From the NCBI GenBank assembly GCA_902564385.1, contig CACFAT010000002.1, positions 121,671 through 185,670 on the forward strand: DNA of 64,000 nucleotides. The letters run 5' to 3'. Both the position numbers and the translations under genes were made by a program. Source of the DNA: an uncultured Pelagibacteraceae bacterium (lineage in GTDB: Bacteria > Pseudomonadota > Alphaproteobacteria > Pelagibacterales > Pelagibacteraceae). Positions 46,582 to 55,665 of this stretch are shown in pieces. Below the pieces are notes generated by a model, which saw only the letters and a program-made list of their open reading frames with translations, made no database searches and was not told the DNA's origin. Each line of letters opens with the position of its first letter. Position 1 is the stretch's first letter.

Positions 46582-46980
46582 ATGCTTAAACAGGAAACAC
46601 TATCAAAAAATCAACAAATAGTTCTTGATTACATTGAAAAAGTAAATGAGCCCATAAAAGCTTATTCAATTTTACATAATTTACAAAAAAAAGGTATTAA
46701 AGCCCCTCTTCAAGTTTATAGAGCGCTTGATAAATTGGTTGAAATTGGAAAAATTCACAAAATTGAAAGTAGAAATGCTTTCGTTGCATGCAAAAATTCA
46801 AATTGTCAGATTTCTAAGGCAACAGCATTTTCAATATGTGAAAGCTGTGAAGAAGTAAGTGAAATTAGTGACAGCAAACTTTCAAAATATTTAAAAAATT
46901 TTCAAGACAAAGCGGGTATGAAATTCAATAAATATAATCTTGAATTCTTTGGGCTTTGCAAAAAATGTTCTGTTAAATAA
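46582..46980 (+). CDS. zur: Fur-family zinc uptake regulator Zur
   Basis: Zinc-responsive repressor, 132 residues: winged helix (about 1-70) with DNA-recognition helix region IKAPLQVYRALDKLVEIG and the zinc dimerisation domain with two CxxC pairs (CESC and CKKC). The HKIESRNAFVAC segment matches Zur rather than Fur. Its place at the end of the znuC-znuB-zur operon and the operators at 44954-44986 support autoregulated zinc control. Confidence 0.9.
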   Translation: MLKQETLSKNQQIVLDYIEKVNEPIKAYSILHNLQKKGIKAPLQVYRALDKLVEIGKIHKIESRNAFVACKNSNCQISKATAFSICESCEEVSEISDSKLSKYLKNFQDKAGMKFNKYNLEFFGLCKKCSVK

Positions 46981-47009
46981 TTTGTATATAACTATAAATA
47001 TTTACAACA

Positions 47010-47348
47010 ATGTTATTCTTTCTTTTTAAAATTATTGCTGGGGGTTTAATTATCGCATTTTCTAGTTGGTTGGCTGGTCAAAATCCTAAGCTCGCTGGAT
47101 TTATTATTGCATTACCCTTGGTATCACTAATAGCGATACTGTTTTCGTATTATGAGCATAATGATACAGAAAAAACAGTAATGTTTACAAAAAGTATATT
47201 TATTGCAGTACCAGCAAGTTATTTATTCTTTGTACCCTTCTTTTTTGCAAAATCTTTTAATATGAATTTTTTCATAATTTATATTACAGGTTTAATATTG
47301 CTAATCGGAGGATATTTTATCCATAGATACATAATCAATTTAATATAA
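47010..47348 (+). CDS. DUF3147-like small membrane protein
   Basis: 112 residues with four hydrophobic segments. The stretch LAGFIIALPLVSLIAILF plus a following charged HNDTEK loop matches the pattern of DUF3147 proteins, whose function is unknown. It follows zur by 29 bases on the same strand and might share its transcript. Confidence 0.6.
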   Translation: MLFFLFKIIAGGLIIAFSSWLAGQNPKLAGFIIALPLVSLIAILFSYYEHNDTEKTVMFTKSIFIAVPASYLFFVPFFFAKSFNMNFFIIYITGLILLIGGYFIHRYIINLI

Positions 47349-47406
47349 AATAATAATTTTAATAAATCTTTAACATAACTGTCATAAGTATAGAGAAAGG
47401 AGTTTT

Positions 47407-47628
47407 ATGTTTTTAAAAAAATATCTCAAATGGATAAGCACGTTTTTAGTCTTAACAGGAATATTGCTTACAAATTTAAATATATATCCAATTAATATAT
47501 ATTTTCATGGTCTTGGTGTAGTTGGATGGACAATATCGGGTTTTTTATTAAAAGATAAGGCCATATTAACTAATTTTGGATTACAAATTCCTTTGTTTGT
47601 AATTGGTATTTATAAAATTATTTTTTAA
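47407..47628 (+). CDS. Small membrane protein (three-helix, unknown)
   Basis: 73 residues, three hydrophobic segments, the middle containing GLGVVGWTISGFLLKDK. I recognise no named domain with confidence. A clear ribosome binding site AAAGGAG (47396-47402) precedes the ATG, one of the strongest in the window. The stop is the first base of the arsC start region (end and start share a base), so it is coupled to arsC and aqp. Confidence 0.6.
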   Translation: MFLKKYLKWISTFLVLTGILLTNLNIYPINIYFHGLGVVGWTISGFLLKDKAILTNFGLQIPLFVIGIYKIIF

Positions 47629-48059
47629 TGAAAAATATTTTATTTGTATGCACAGGAAATTCAGCGAGAAGCATTATCGCTGAGAGTATTATTAATAACG
47701 AATACTCAAATAAATTTAATGCTTTTAGTGCTGGTAGTAATCCATCTGGAAAAATCAATGAAGATGTTAAAAGTTTTTTAGAAAAAAATAAAAGTTATGA
47801 TCTAACTAATTACAGTTCTAAAAACTTTGAAGAATTTATCAATAAAGAATTAAAAATGGATCATGTAATAACAGTATGCAACAACGCAAATAATGAGGTA
47901 TGTCCTATTTGGCCTGATAAAAACCAAATTATACATTGGGATATAGAAGATCCGGTAGCTAAACTTCAAAATGCAAATGACGAAGAAAAGCAAATAATCA
48001 TTAGAAAAACTTTCAATATTATAAGTAATAAAATTAAAGATTGGATAGATGAAAAATAA
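47628..48059 (+). CDS. arsC: Arsenate reductase, low-molecular-weight phosphatase type
   Basis: Thioredoxin-coupled arsenate reductase of the LMW-PTPase fold, 143 residues. P-loop C8-TGNSAR (CX5RS), and the redox pair C84 and C92 in VCNNANNEVCPIWP, with the DPVA loop. These cysteines are those of ArsC and not of plain tyrosine phosphatases. It reduces arsenate to arsenite, and the next gene is an aquaporin. It overlaps that gene by 11 bases. Together they look like a two-gene arsenic detoxification unit. Confidence 0.88.
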   Translation: MKNILFVCTGNSARSIIAESIINNEYSNKFNAFSAGSNPSGKINEDVKSFLEKNKSYDLTNYSSKNFEEFINKELKMDHVITVCNNANNEVCPIWPDKNQIIHWDIEDPVAKLQNANDEEKQIIIRKTFNIISNKIKDWIDEK

Positions 48060-48708
48060 AAATAGATATTTTCTTTCAGAGTTCATTGGAAGTTGCTTTC
48101 TGGTCATGATCATAGTTGGATCAGGTTTAATGGCAGAAAATCTAACTAATGATATAGCAGTAATGCTAATAGCAAACACATTGGCAACCGGAGCTGGATT
48201 GTTTGTGCTAATAACAGTATTTGCTGATGTATCTGGGGCTCATTTCAATCCATTTGTAAGTATTGCTATGACAATTACAGGAAAGTTAAAAAAAAACCTT
48301 CTACCCTTTTATATTTCTGCTCAGATACTTGGATGTTTGCTAGGTGTAGCATTAGCTAATTTCTTTTTTGAACATCAGGTTTTTGAATTATCAACAAAGT
48401 CAAGGAGTGGGATTTATATTTTTACTTCTGAAATAGTTGCTACGTTGGGTCTTATTTTAATTATTTTTGGTTCAATGAAATCAGGTAAAATAGCTGTTGC
48501 TGGATCAGTTGGTTTATATATCACTGCTGGTTATTGGTTTACCTCGTCAACTTCTTTTGCAAATCCTGCTGTAACAATAGCAAGAACATTCACAGAGTCG
48601 TTTACTGGTATAAGTTATTTAAACACTCCTTTTTATATAATTGCAGAATTATTTGGTATGTTAATTGCTGTTTATATCGCAAAAAAATTATTCTTAGAAA
48701 AAGATTGA
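48049..48708 (+). CDS. Aquaporin-family channel next to arsC (AqpS-like)
   Basis: Six-helix channel of the MIP family, 219 residues. The two half-helix motifs are NPF (67-69, in place of NPA) and NPA (172-174, followed by VTIART). It is directly coupled to arsC, as aqpS is in Sinorhizobium meliloti, where the aquaglyceroporin exports arsenite in place of ArsB. Arsenite export is therefore likely but not certain; it could also carry water or glycerol-like solutes. The stop overlaps the next gene. Confidence 0.87.
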   Translation: MKNKNRYFLSEFIGSCFLVMIIVGSGLMAENLTNDIAVMLIANTLATGAGLFVLITVFADVSGAHFNPFVSIAMTITGKLKKNLLPFYISAQILGCLLGVALANFFFEHQVFELSTKSRSGIYIFTSEIVATLGLILIIFGSMKSGKIAVAGSVGLYITAGYWFTSSTSFANPAVTIARTFTESFTGISYLNTPFYIIAELFGMLIAVYIAKKLFLEKD

Positions 48709-49193
48709 AAAATTTAAAACTAACAAACAATATTAAATTAATTAATAAAAAATTTAAAAAAAAAGAATTTTATCATTTTTTAAAAACCTCAAACCTTTCA
48801 ATAGTAATACCCAAAATTAAGAACAAGTATATTTTGGTTTCACAAAAAAGAATTCCTATAAATCAAATTAATTTTGAGTTTCCATCTGGTATAATTGAAA
48901 AACATGAAACAGCTTTAATATCTGCTAAAAAAGAATTAATTGAAGAAACAGGATATAAATCAAGAAATAAATTAAGAAAAATTACTTCATTTTATTCTGA
49001 ACCAGGTCGACTCACCACTAAAATTACTGGTTTTTTTTGTAATAATCTTATTAAAATTTCAAAGCCTGAAAAAGGAATTAAAATCCACATAGTTTCAGAT
49101 CATCAAATAATTAAATTAATTGAGAATGGTAAATTTAACAATGCATCTCATATAGGAATGTATTTGTTTTATAAAAAGAAATACGCTCAATAA
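48705..49193 (+). CDS. NUDIX hydrolase
   Basis: Hydrolase of nucleoside-diphosphate-linked compounds. The Nudix box runs G-x5-E-x7-KE-LIEETGY (GIIEKHE...KELIEETGY), with Lys replacing the first Arg. I start at the TTG at 48705, overlapping the aquaporin TGA (TTGA); this gives 162 residues. The frame is open to 48534, but that part lies inside the aquaporin gene. It resembles ADP-sugar pyrophosphatases such as NudF, but the substrate is unknown. Confidence 0.85.
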   Translation: MKNLKLTNNIKLINKKFKKKEFYHFLKTSNLSIVIPKIKNKYILVSQKRIPINQINFEFPSGIIEKHETALISAKKELIEETGYKSRNKLRKITSFYSEPGRLTTKITGFFCNNLIKISKPEKGIKIHIVSDHQIIKLIENGKFNNASHIGMYLFYKKKYAQ

Positions 49194-49211
49194 TAATACC
49201 GAGCGTATTTC
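49178..49211 (+). terminator. Hairpin over the end of the NUDIX gene
   Basis: Arms GAAATACGCTC (49178-49188) and GAGCGTATTTC (49201-49211) form a perfect 11-bp stem with a 12-base loop that contains the stop codon. It is followed by AGGGGTTTAATGTTT, without a strict U run, so it is a probable transcript end or stabilising hairpin. Confidence 0.45.
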
Positions 49212-49343
49212 AGGGGTTTAATGTTTACAATTTAATCACAGAAGAATATTACATTTGGATTAAAGATATGTTTCAATAAAATTAAAAATATATTAAAGAA
49301 GAAAAATCACTAACCTGTAAGTTGTAATAAATTAAATTATATA

Positions 49344-50855
49344 TTAATTATTTGAATAAATTACTCTTGGTTCTAAAAATAATTCTCTCGCCAGAGCTTT
49401 AAATCTTTTTGTAACTTGTTTAGAAATTATTTCTTGGTGTTGTGCTGGAATTTTTAAAAATACAGAGTTACCTCTTTTATACAATTTAAATTCCTCTAAG
49501 AAGATAGTTGAAATAGATGTAAGTGAATGTGCAAATCTTAAGGCTGCACCAACTTGTTTACTAGAAAAAATTTCATTATTATTTAAAAAAGTTAAATATT
49601 CTATTTTAGGGTTGTATTTAATGCTGCAGTACCTCCAATAACATGAAAGAGCTATTTGAATTCTTTCTTTATGTGAAAGTCTCAATAATGGAGTATTTAA
49701 TGTTTCTTGAAAAACTAATTCTGCTTTTTGAAAAGCACCAAGTCCCCAATCCATATGACTTAAAACACAAGCTAAATTAAGCAATTTTTCATCAAAATGT
49801 TCATTACCATCAAATACAGGTTTGATAAATTCATAATACTTTTTGTAGGTTAATCCCAAATCACCTCTCTTCTTAGAAATATATTCTAATGATTTTTCAA
49901 AAACTTGAGAGTTATCAATATTTTTAAAGTAATCTTTCGTCAAAGATCCCTCCCTAATACCGCTTATGGAACATATTATGTTTTTTGGATTTGTTGCTCT
50001 CATGATCTCATCTAAAATTATAGAGCTATATGGTAGATAAAGTGTTCTAGATTTAGATATATATTCAACTGTTTTTAGTTTTGCTTTATTGAACGATGCT
50101 ATTTTTTCTATAAATGTTGATAAAGTTTCATAATTTACTGAATACTGATGGATTATGTGGACAGGGTGTTTATTTTGAAAAAGATGAAGTTTAAATAAAG
50201 CTCTCCATGTTCCGCCAACTAAATAAAGATTTTCAAATTTTTTTTTAGATAACCATTTTTCATCTCTCAAAAGTTTTTTTATATATTTAGAAAGGTTTCT
50301 CTTTTTTACAATTGGATTATTAATTAATCTTAAAACACCTAAGGGTAAAGATGTTTTATTAGTGATCAAACCATTTTCAACTCGAGCTAATTCTAAACTA
50401 CCTCCACCAAGATCAGCAACTAACCCATCTACATTATCAAATCCAATTTTAACACCTTCAGCTGAACAAATTGCTTCTTCCTCTCCACTTAAGATTTCTA
50501 TTTTTTTCTTAAAAAGATTTTCTACGTATTCAACAAATGGTTTTGCATCAGTTGCTTCTCTTAAAACTGCAGTTGCTATTATTTTTAAATTAGAAATTTT
50601 AGAAACATTTAAAATCTCTGAAAATCTCTTCAATACTTTTTGAGCATAATCAACACCAGACTTATGAAGTTTTCTTGATTTATCTAAATTTTTACCAAGT
50701 TCACAAACAGCTTTTTCATTGAAAAAAGGCACACGAGAAGAGCTAAAATCTTCATAAATTAGCATCCTAATAGAATTAGAGCCTATATCAATAACTGCTA
50801 ATTTAGCAGGTTTTAATTTTAAATTTTGTTTATTTTTAAAAACTTTAATTTCCAC
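49344..50855 (-). CDS. ppx: Exopolyphosphatase / pppGpp phosphohydrolase
   Basis: Ppx/GppA family, 503 residues, which hydrolyses polyphosphate from its ends. N-terminal ASKHA domain: VIDIGSNSIRMLIYED (about 20-35) and LVADLGGGSLELARV (about 145-160), then the HD-like C-terminal domain. It overlaps ppk by 11 bases on the same strand. The pair stores and mobilises polyphosphate beside the Pho genes. Confidence 0.94.
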   Translation of the reverse strand: MEIKVFKNKQNLKLKPAKLAVIDIGSNSIRMLIYEDFSSSRVPFFNEKAVCELGKNLDKSRKLHKSGVDYAQKVLKRFSEILNVSKISNLKIIATAVLREATDAKPFVEYVENLFKKKIEILSGEEEAICSAEGVKIGFDNVDGLVADLGGGSLELARVENGLITNKTSLPLGVLRLINNPIVKKRNLSKYIKKLLRDEKWLSKKKFENLYLVGGTWRALFKLHLFQNKHPVHIIHQYSVNYETLSTFIEKIASFNKAKLKTVEYISKSRTLYLPYSSIILDEIMRATNPKNIICSISGIREGSLTKDYFKNIDNSQVFEKSLEYISKKRGDLGLTYKKYYEFIKPVFDGNEHFDEKLLNLACVLSHMDWGLGAFQKAELVFQETLNTPLLRLSHKERIQIALSCYWRYCSIKYNPKIEYLTFLNNNEIFSSKQVGAALRFAHSLTSISTIFLEEFKLYKRGNSVFLKIPAQHQEIISKQVTKRFKALARELFLEPRVIYSNN

Positions 50856-52995
50856 TTTTAATAAGTCTTAAGTTTAATTTTTTCGGTTTCATTTTTAATT
50901 TAGCTTTACCTCTTCCAGATAAACTAGGATTATTCATAAAATAATCATGGGCTGAAAAAGAATCATTTTCACTATATTTAATTTTTTTATAATTTCCACT
51001 AGCATCAAGTTCCCAACTTTGTTTTTTATCTAAATAATTAGCTAACATAATTTGATCAAGAACTTGTTCGTGGACTGTTTGGTTTTCAATTGGAACTAGA
51101 AGTTCTACTCTTCGATTTAAATTTCTTGGCATTAAATCTGCTGATGAAATAAAAACTTTTGCATCTCTACTAGGCATTGTTTTTCCATTTGCAAAACAAT
51201 AAATTCTTGAGTGTTCCAAAAATCTTCCAATCATGCTTTTAACTATTATATTTTCAGATTTATCTTTAACTCCAGGTCTTAAACAACAAACACCTCTTAC
51301 AAATAAAAATATCTTTACTCCAGCATTTGAAGCTTCGTAAAATTTATCAATTATCGCTGGATCTACCAAGGAATTCATTTTGGCCCATATTTCACCTTTT
51401 TTACCTTTTTTGACATTTGTTATTTCGTTAGCAATACATTTGTTCAAGGTTTCCCTAAGATTAATTGGTGATATAGATATTTTACTAAGATTTCGTGGTT
51501 TTGAATAACCAGTTACATAATTAAAAAATTTTTCCACATCAGTTGCTATTTTTTTATCAGAGCTAAATAAAGATAAGTCAGTATAAATTTTTGCATTAAC
51601 TGGGTGATAATTACCAGTTCCCAGATGTATATAAGTTTGAATTTTTCCCTGCTCTTTTCTTAATATTAAAGATGATTTTGCATGTGTTTTATATTTTGCA
51701 AAACCATAAACTATTTGAATTCCTGCATTTTCTAAACTTCTTGAAAGTTGAATGTTTGCTTCTTCATCAAATCTTGCTTTGATCTCTATTAAAGCGGTTA
51801 CTGTCTTTCCATTTTCAGCTGCTGTTATTAAGGCTTTAACAATTGGAGAATCTAGCGTTGTTCTGTATAGAGTTTGTTTAATTGCTATAACTTTTTTATC
51901 ATATGCAGCTTGATTTAAAAACTCAACGACAGCATCAAATGTTTCAAAAGGGTGATGAACTATTAAATCTTTTTTTTTTATAGTATCAAAAAAATTATTA
52001 TTAAACTCCTTTAATCTCTCAACCTCCCTGGGATTAAAATTTTTAAATCTTAATTTAGAATTTTTAATTTTACAAACTTGGTCTATATCTTGAATTCCAA
52101 CAATGCCTTCAATTTCATAGATGTATTCAGATTTTACGTTTAACTTATTGGTTATAAACTTAATTAAGTCATTATTACTATTTTTTAAAATTTCTAAACG
52201 TACTATGTCACCTGTTCTTCTTCTTTTTAAAGCCAATTCAAAAGATCTTACTAAATCTTCGGCCTCCTCTTGAATTTCTACATCACTATCTCTTATAACT
52301 CTAAATAACATTTTTTTATCTAAATCATGATCAGGAAATATTTCAGAGGCAAAAAAACTTATAACATCATCTATAATTAAAAATTTTTTAAAACTTTTAT
52401 TTCCATCTATTTCAATAAATCTTGATAAAGCTTTTGGAATTACTATTATTGCATTTAAAGTCCTTTTTTTATTTTTCTTATTTAATCTCATAACTAATGC
52501 TCTTCCTTGATTTGCAATAAATGGAAAGGGATGAGCTGGGTCTATTGCTGATGGGGTTAGCAGAGGGTAAATTTCTTCATTAAAAATTTTAAATAATCTT
52601 TTTTGTTCAGTTTTACTTAAATTTTCAGGTTTAACTATACTTATATTTGCTTTTTTTAATTGAAGAATTAAATCTCTAAATATTTTATTTTGTTTATTAA
52701 GAAGATTATTTGTTTCCAAAATAACTTCACTCATTTGTTCATCAGGAGTAAGACCATCAGAACTAAGTGAATCTACATCTTGTTTGATTTGACTATATAA
52801 ACCTGCAACACGAACCATGAAAAATTCATCTAAATTTGATCCAGCTATAGATAAAAATTTAATTCTTTCATAAAGAGGATTTTCAAAATTTTGGGCCTCA
52901 AGAAGAACTCTGTCGTTGAATTTTAGCCAAGACAGCTCTCTATTTATGTATTTAGATTTTAGTGTTTCTTTATCTTGTTTTTTTAATGCAGTCAT
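50845..52995 (-). CDS. ppk1: Polyphosphate kinase 1
   Basis: Builds long-chain polyphosphate from ATP. 716 residues, near the usual 690-720. Four-domain PPK1: N-terminal NRELSWLKFNDRVLLEA, the RRTGD region, and the catalytic phospholipase-D-like half with the autophosphorylated His in YKTHAKSSLI and GTGNYHPVNAK. The gene is divergent from the SixA-like gene with a 13-base gap. Confidence 0.96.
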   Translation of the reverse strand: MTALKKQDKETLKSKYINRELSWLKFNDRVLLEAQNFENPLYERIKFLSIAGSNLDEFFMVRVAGLYSQIKQDVDSLSSDGLTPDEQMSEVILETNNLLNKQNKIFRDLILQLKKANISIVKPENLSKTEQKRLFKIFNEEIYPLLTPSAIDPAHPFPFIANQGRALVMRLNKKNKKRTLNAIIVIPKALSRFIEIDGNKSFKKFLIIDDVISFFASEIFPDHDLDKKMLFRVIRDSDVEIQEEAEDLVRSFELALKRRRTGDIVRLEILKNSNNDLIKFITNKLNVKSEYIYEIEGIVGIQDIDQVCKIKNSKLRFKNFNPREVERLKEFNNNFFDTIKKKDLIVHHPFETFDAVVEFLNQAAYDKKVIAIKQTLYRTTLDSPIVKALITAAENGKTVTALIEIKARFDEEANIQLSRSLENAGIQIVYGFAKYKTHAKSSLILRKEQGKIQTYIHLGTGNYHPVNAKIYTDLSLFSSDKKIATDVEKFFNYVTGYSKPRNLSKISISPINLRETLNKCIANEITNVKKGKKGEIWAKMNSLVDPAIIDKFYEASNAGVKIFLFVRGVCCLRPGVKDKSENIIVKSMIGRFLEHSRIYCFANGKTMPSRDAKVFISSADLMPRNLNRRVELLVPIENQTVHEQVLDQIMLANYLDKKQSWELDASGNYKKIKYSENDSFSAHDYFMNNPSLSGRGKAKLKMKPKKLNLRLIKSGN

Positions 52996-53008
52996 ATATT
53001 TAAAATTT

Positions 53009-53533
53009 ATGCTTAAATTATACGTTATGCGTCATGCAAAATCTAGCTGGGACCACCCAAATCTTGATGATCATGAAAGACCATTAAGTAAGCGTGGCGA
53101 GAAAAATGCAAAAAAGATTTGTGAATTTTTTGTTAAAAAAAATTATAAGTTTGATTACATATTACTTTCATCATCAAAAAGAACAAAGAAAACCCTAAAA
53201 ATTTTATTAAAAAAAATAGATAAACCAAAAAAAATTATTTCTTCAAAAAAATTATACTTATCAAGTGAAGATAAAATTATAGATATAATAAAAAAAATAC
53301 CAAAAAAATATAAATCAGTGCTTTTAATTAACCATGAACCTACTGTTAGAAATCTAATACGATCACTGATAAAAAATCACAACAACAACCATTTTAAATT
53401 ATTAAACTACAAATTTCCGACATCGGCATTTGCAAAAATTTATTTTGATTTTAATGAATGGAATAAATTAGATGGAAATGGTTTAATTAAAGAATTTACT
53501 AGACCTAAAGACCTTCAAGATTCTAAAGAATAA
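53009..53533 (+). CDS. SixA-type histidine phosphatase
   Basis: Histidine-phosphatase-superfamily protein, 174 residues from the ATG at 53009; the longer upstream frame runs antisense into ppk. Catalytic RH is in MRHAKSSW (R8, H9), with ERPLSKRGEKNA and the second His in LLINHEPTVRNL. It matches SixA of E. coli, which dephosphorylates phosphohistidine proteins. The 3' end overlaps phoB by 19 bases. Confidence 0.9.
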   Translation: MLKLYVMRHAKSSWDHPNLDDHERPLSKRGEKNAKKICEFFVKKNYKFDYILLSSSKRTKKTLKILLKKIDKPKKIISSKKLYLSSEDKIIDIIKKIPKKYKSVLLINHEPTVRNLIRSLIKNHNNNHFKLLNYKFPTSAFAKIYFDFNEWNKLDGNGLIKEFTRPKDLQDSKE

Positions 53534-54198
53534 CCTGCTGATCTTACAGTTCTAATTAAAGGCTTAGTATTATCTATATTAATAGCCTGTCTTAATCTTC
53601 TGATATGCACATCGACAGTTCTAGTTTCAACGTAAATATTTTCTCCCCAAACATTGTTTAAGAGTTGTTCTCTTGAATATACCCTTTTTGGATTTTTGAT
53701 AAAAAAATCTAATAATTTAAATTCTGTAGGTCCTAGAGATATTTCAATGTTATTTCTATAAACTCTTTTTGTTATTCTATCTATTTTTAGATCTGTAAAC
53801 TCAACAACATCAACGGTGGATTGTGGTTTTGATCTTCTGAGTAAAGATTTAATTCTTGCATTAAGTTCTTTTTGACTAAATGGTTTTGTTACATAATCAT
53901 CTGCACCTGTATCAAAAGCTCTTAATTTGTCCTCCTCCTCGCCTTTTGCTGTTAACATTATTACTGGTATGTCATTATGCTTTTTGTCTTTTTTTAAATT
54001 TTTACATATTTCAACGCCTGACAAATCGGGCAACATCCAATCCATTAATATTAAGTCAGGAAGCTTATCTTTAATTTGTTTAAGCGCATCTTCACCATTT
54101 TCACAGAAACTTACTTTGTAACCTTCTTTTTCAAGGTTATACTTTAGTAGAGTTATTATAGCAGCCTCGTCCTCAGCTATAAAAATGTGAGCCGACAT
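53515..54198 (-). CDS. phoB: Phosphate regulon response regulator PhoB
   Basis: DNA-binding regulator of the Pho regulon, 227 residues. Receiver domain with phospho-acceptor D53 in LILMDWMLPD and conserved Lys in VTKPFS, then an OmpR-type winged helix with VDVHIRRLRQAI. It is the last gene of the run pstS-pstC-pstA-pstB-phoU-phoB, three bases after phoU. Its sensor PhoR is encoded upstream in the same cluster. Confidence 0.97.
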   Translation of the reverse strand: MSAHIFIAEDEAAIITLLKYNLEKEGYKVSFCENGEDALKQIKDKLPDLILMDWMLPDLSGVEICKNLKKDKKHNDIPVIMLTAKGEEEDKLRAFDTGADDYVTKPFSQKELNARIKSLLRRSKPQSTVDVVEFTDLKIDRITKRVYRNNIEISLGPTEFKLLDFFIKNPKRVYSREQLLNNVWGENIYVETRTVDVHIRRLRQAINIDNTKPLIRTVRSAGYSLES

Positions 54199-54201
54199 AT
54201 T

Positions 54202-54909
54202 TTACTTTTCTCCAGTGACAATAGGTTCTGTGCCTTTTGGTCGATCACCCTCTAGATATTCTCCCTTAACTAAATAATATACTTGCTCAGCAATGTTGGT
54301 TGTATGATCACCTATTCTCTCTATATTTTTAGTTACAAATAATAAGTGGGTTCCATCACTTAAGTTATTTTCGTTATCTTTTAAATATCTAATCACTTCT
54401 TGCATGCATAAATTTGTTAAATCATCAATTTGTTCGTCGCTTTCCCATACATTAATTGCCATACTCGAAGATCTTTCTAAATATGCATCTAATATTGATT
54501 TCAATTGTTTTTGAGCATCCGAAGATACTCTTATAATAGCATCTACTAAATTTTTTGGTAAATTTTCATTTAACAAAAGAGTTCTTTTAGAAATATTTTT
54601 TGCTAAATCACCTATTCTCTCAAGGTCAGAAGATATCTTTAAAGCAGTGACTGTTTCTCTAAGATCTATGGCCATAGGTTGTCTTAAAGCAATTAAATTT
54701 ACTACTTGCTGTTCAATTAAAGTCTCAAATTTATCAATTTTTTCATCATCTTTAATTACTGCCTCAGCATTATCACTATTTCTTGTAGTAATTGCTTGAA
54801 TAGCTTTACCCAAAGCTTCTTCACAAAATCCACCCATTTTAATTATATTGCTATTTAAATTTTTAAGTTCTTCTTCGTAAGACTTTACTGTATGTGGTGC
54901 TTCGGTCAT
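54202..54909 (-). CDS. phoU: Phosphate signalling protein PhoU
   Basis: Helical PhoU-domain protein, 235 residues, links PstB/PhoR and dampens Pho activity when phosphate is plentiful. Two repeats with metal-binding E/D patterns: LIALRQPMAIDLRETVTALKISSDLERIGD in the first and HLLFVTKNIERIGDHTTNIAE in the second (shorter pieces quoted). Its ATG overlaps the pstB stop by one base. Confidence 0.96.
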   Translation of the reverse strand: MTEAPHTVKSYEEELKNLNSNIIKMGGFCEEALGKAIQAITTRNSDNAEAVIKDDEKIDKFETLIEQQVVNLIALRQPMAIDLRETVTALKISSDLERIGDLAKNISKRTLLLNENLPKNLVDAIIRVSSDAQKQLKSILDAYLERSSSMAINVWESDEQIDDLTNLCMQEVIRYLKDNENNLSDGTHLLFVTKNIERIGDHTTNIAEQVYYLVKGEYLEGDRPKGTEPIVTGEK

Positions 54910-55664
54910 TATCCAAACCTCCCTGTGATATAATCCTGAGTTTTTTTGTTTTCTGGATTCTTAAATATTTTATCAGTAGAACCATGTTCTATCAATTCTC
55001 CAAGGTGAAAAAAACCTGTATTTTGAGAAACTCTTGCAGCTTGTGCCATTGAGTGAGTGACTATTATAATAGTATGGTCTTTTTTTAACTCATCAATTAG
55101 TTCTTCTATTTGAGCTGTAGCAATAGGATCTAAAGCAGAACAAGGCTCGTCCATTAGAATAACTTCAGGTTTAACTGAAATTGCCCTTGCTATACATAAT
55201 CTTTGTTGTTGACCACCAGACAAACCAGTACCTGGTTCATGAAGTCTATCTTTCACCTCTTCCCATAATGCTGCCTTTTTTAAGCTAGTTTCAACTATTT
55301 CATCCATTTCATTCTTTGATTGAGCCATACCATGAATTGTTGGACCATAAGAAATATTTTCATAAATAGTTTTAGGAAAAGGATTTGGTTTTTGAAAAAC
55401 CATACCAATTTTTTCTCTTAATCTAACAACATCACAACTTTTATCATTGATATCAAAATCATTAATTATAATCTGCCCTTTTACTCTACATATATCAATT
55501 ACGTCATTCATTCGGTTTAGACATCTTAAAAAAGTAGATTTACCACAACCTGAAGGCCCAATCAGTGCTGTAACTTGATTTTCTTCAATATCTAAATTTA
55601 TATTGAATAGAGCTTGTTTTTTTCCATAGAAAACATCTACATTTTTTGAATTTATCTTTATCAT
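54909..55664 (-). CDS. pstB: Phosphate ABC transporter ATP-binding protein PstB
   Basis: ATPase of the high-affinity phosphate importer, 251 residues from the ATG at 55664, which begins one base after the pstA stop; a start at 55685 would overlap pstA. Walker [10 protein letters not shown], the [14 protein letters not shown] signature, Walker [14 protein letters not shown] and His switch VTHSMAQA. All are characteristic of PstB. Confidence 0.96.
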   Translation of the reverse strand: MIKINSKNVDVFYGKKQALFNINLDIEENQVTALIGPSGCGKSTFLRCLNRMNDVIDICRVKGQIIINDFDINDKSCDVVRLREKIGMVFQKPNPFPKTIYENISYGPTIHGMAQSKNEMDEIVETSLKKAALWEEVKDRLHEPGTGLSGGQQQRLCIARAISVKPEVILMDEPCSALDPIATAQIEELIDELKKDHTIIIVTHSMAQAARVSQNTGFFHLGELIEHGSTDKIFKNPENKKTQDYITGRFG

Positions 55665-55665
55665 C

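Noticed and set aside
47628..48059. Protein tyrosine phosphatase
   Set aside because: The fold and P-loop fit, but the second and third cysteines (C84, C92) of ArsC are present and an aquaporin follows, so arsenate reductase is more likely.
49310..49335. Pho-box-like TGTAAG/TGTAAT pair before the end of ppx
   Set aside because: The two half-sites are eight bases apart, not 11, and lie downstream of ppx and of the NUDIX gene, away from any promoter.
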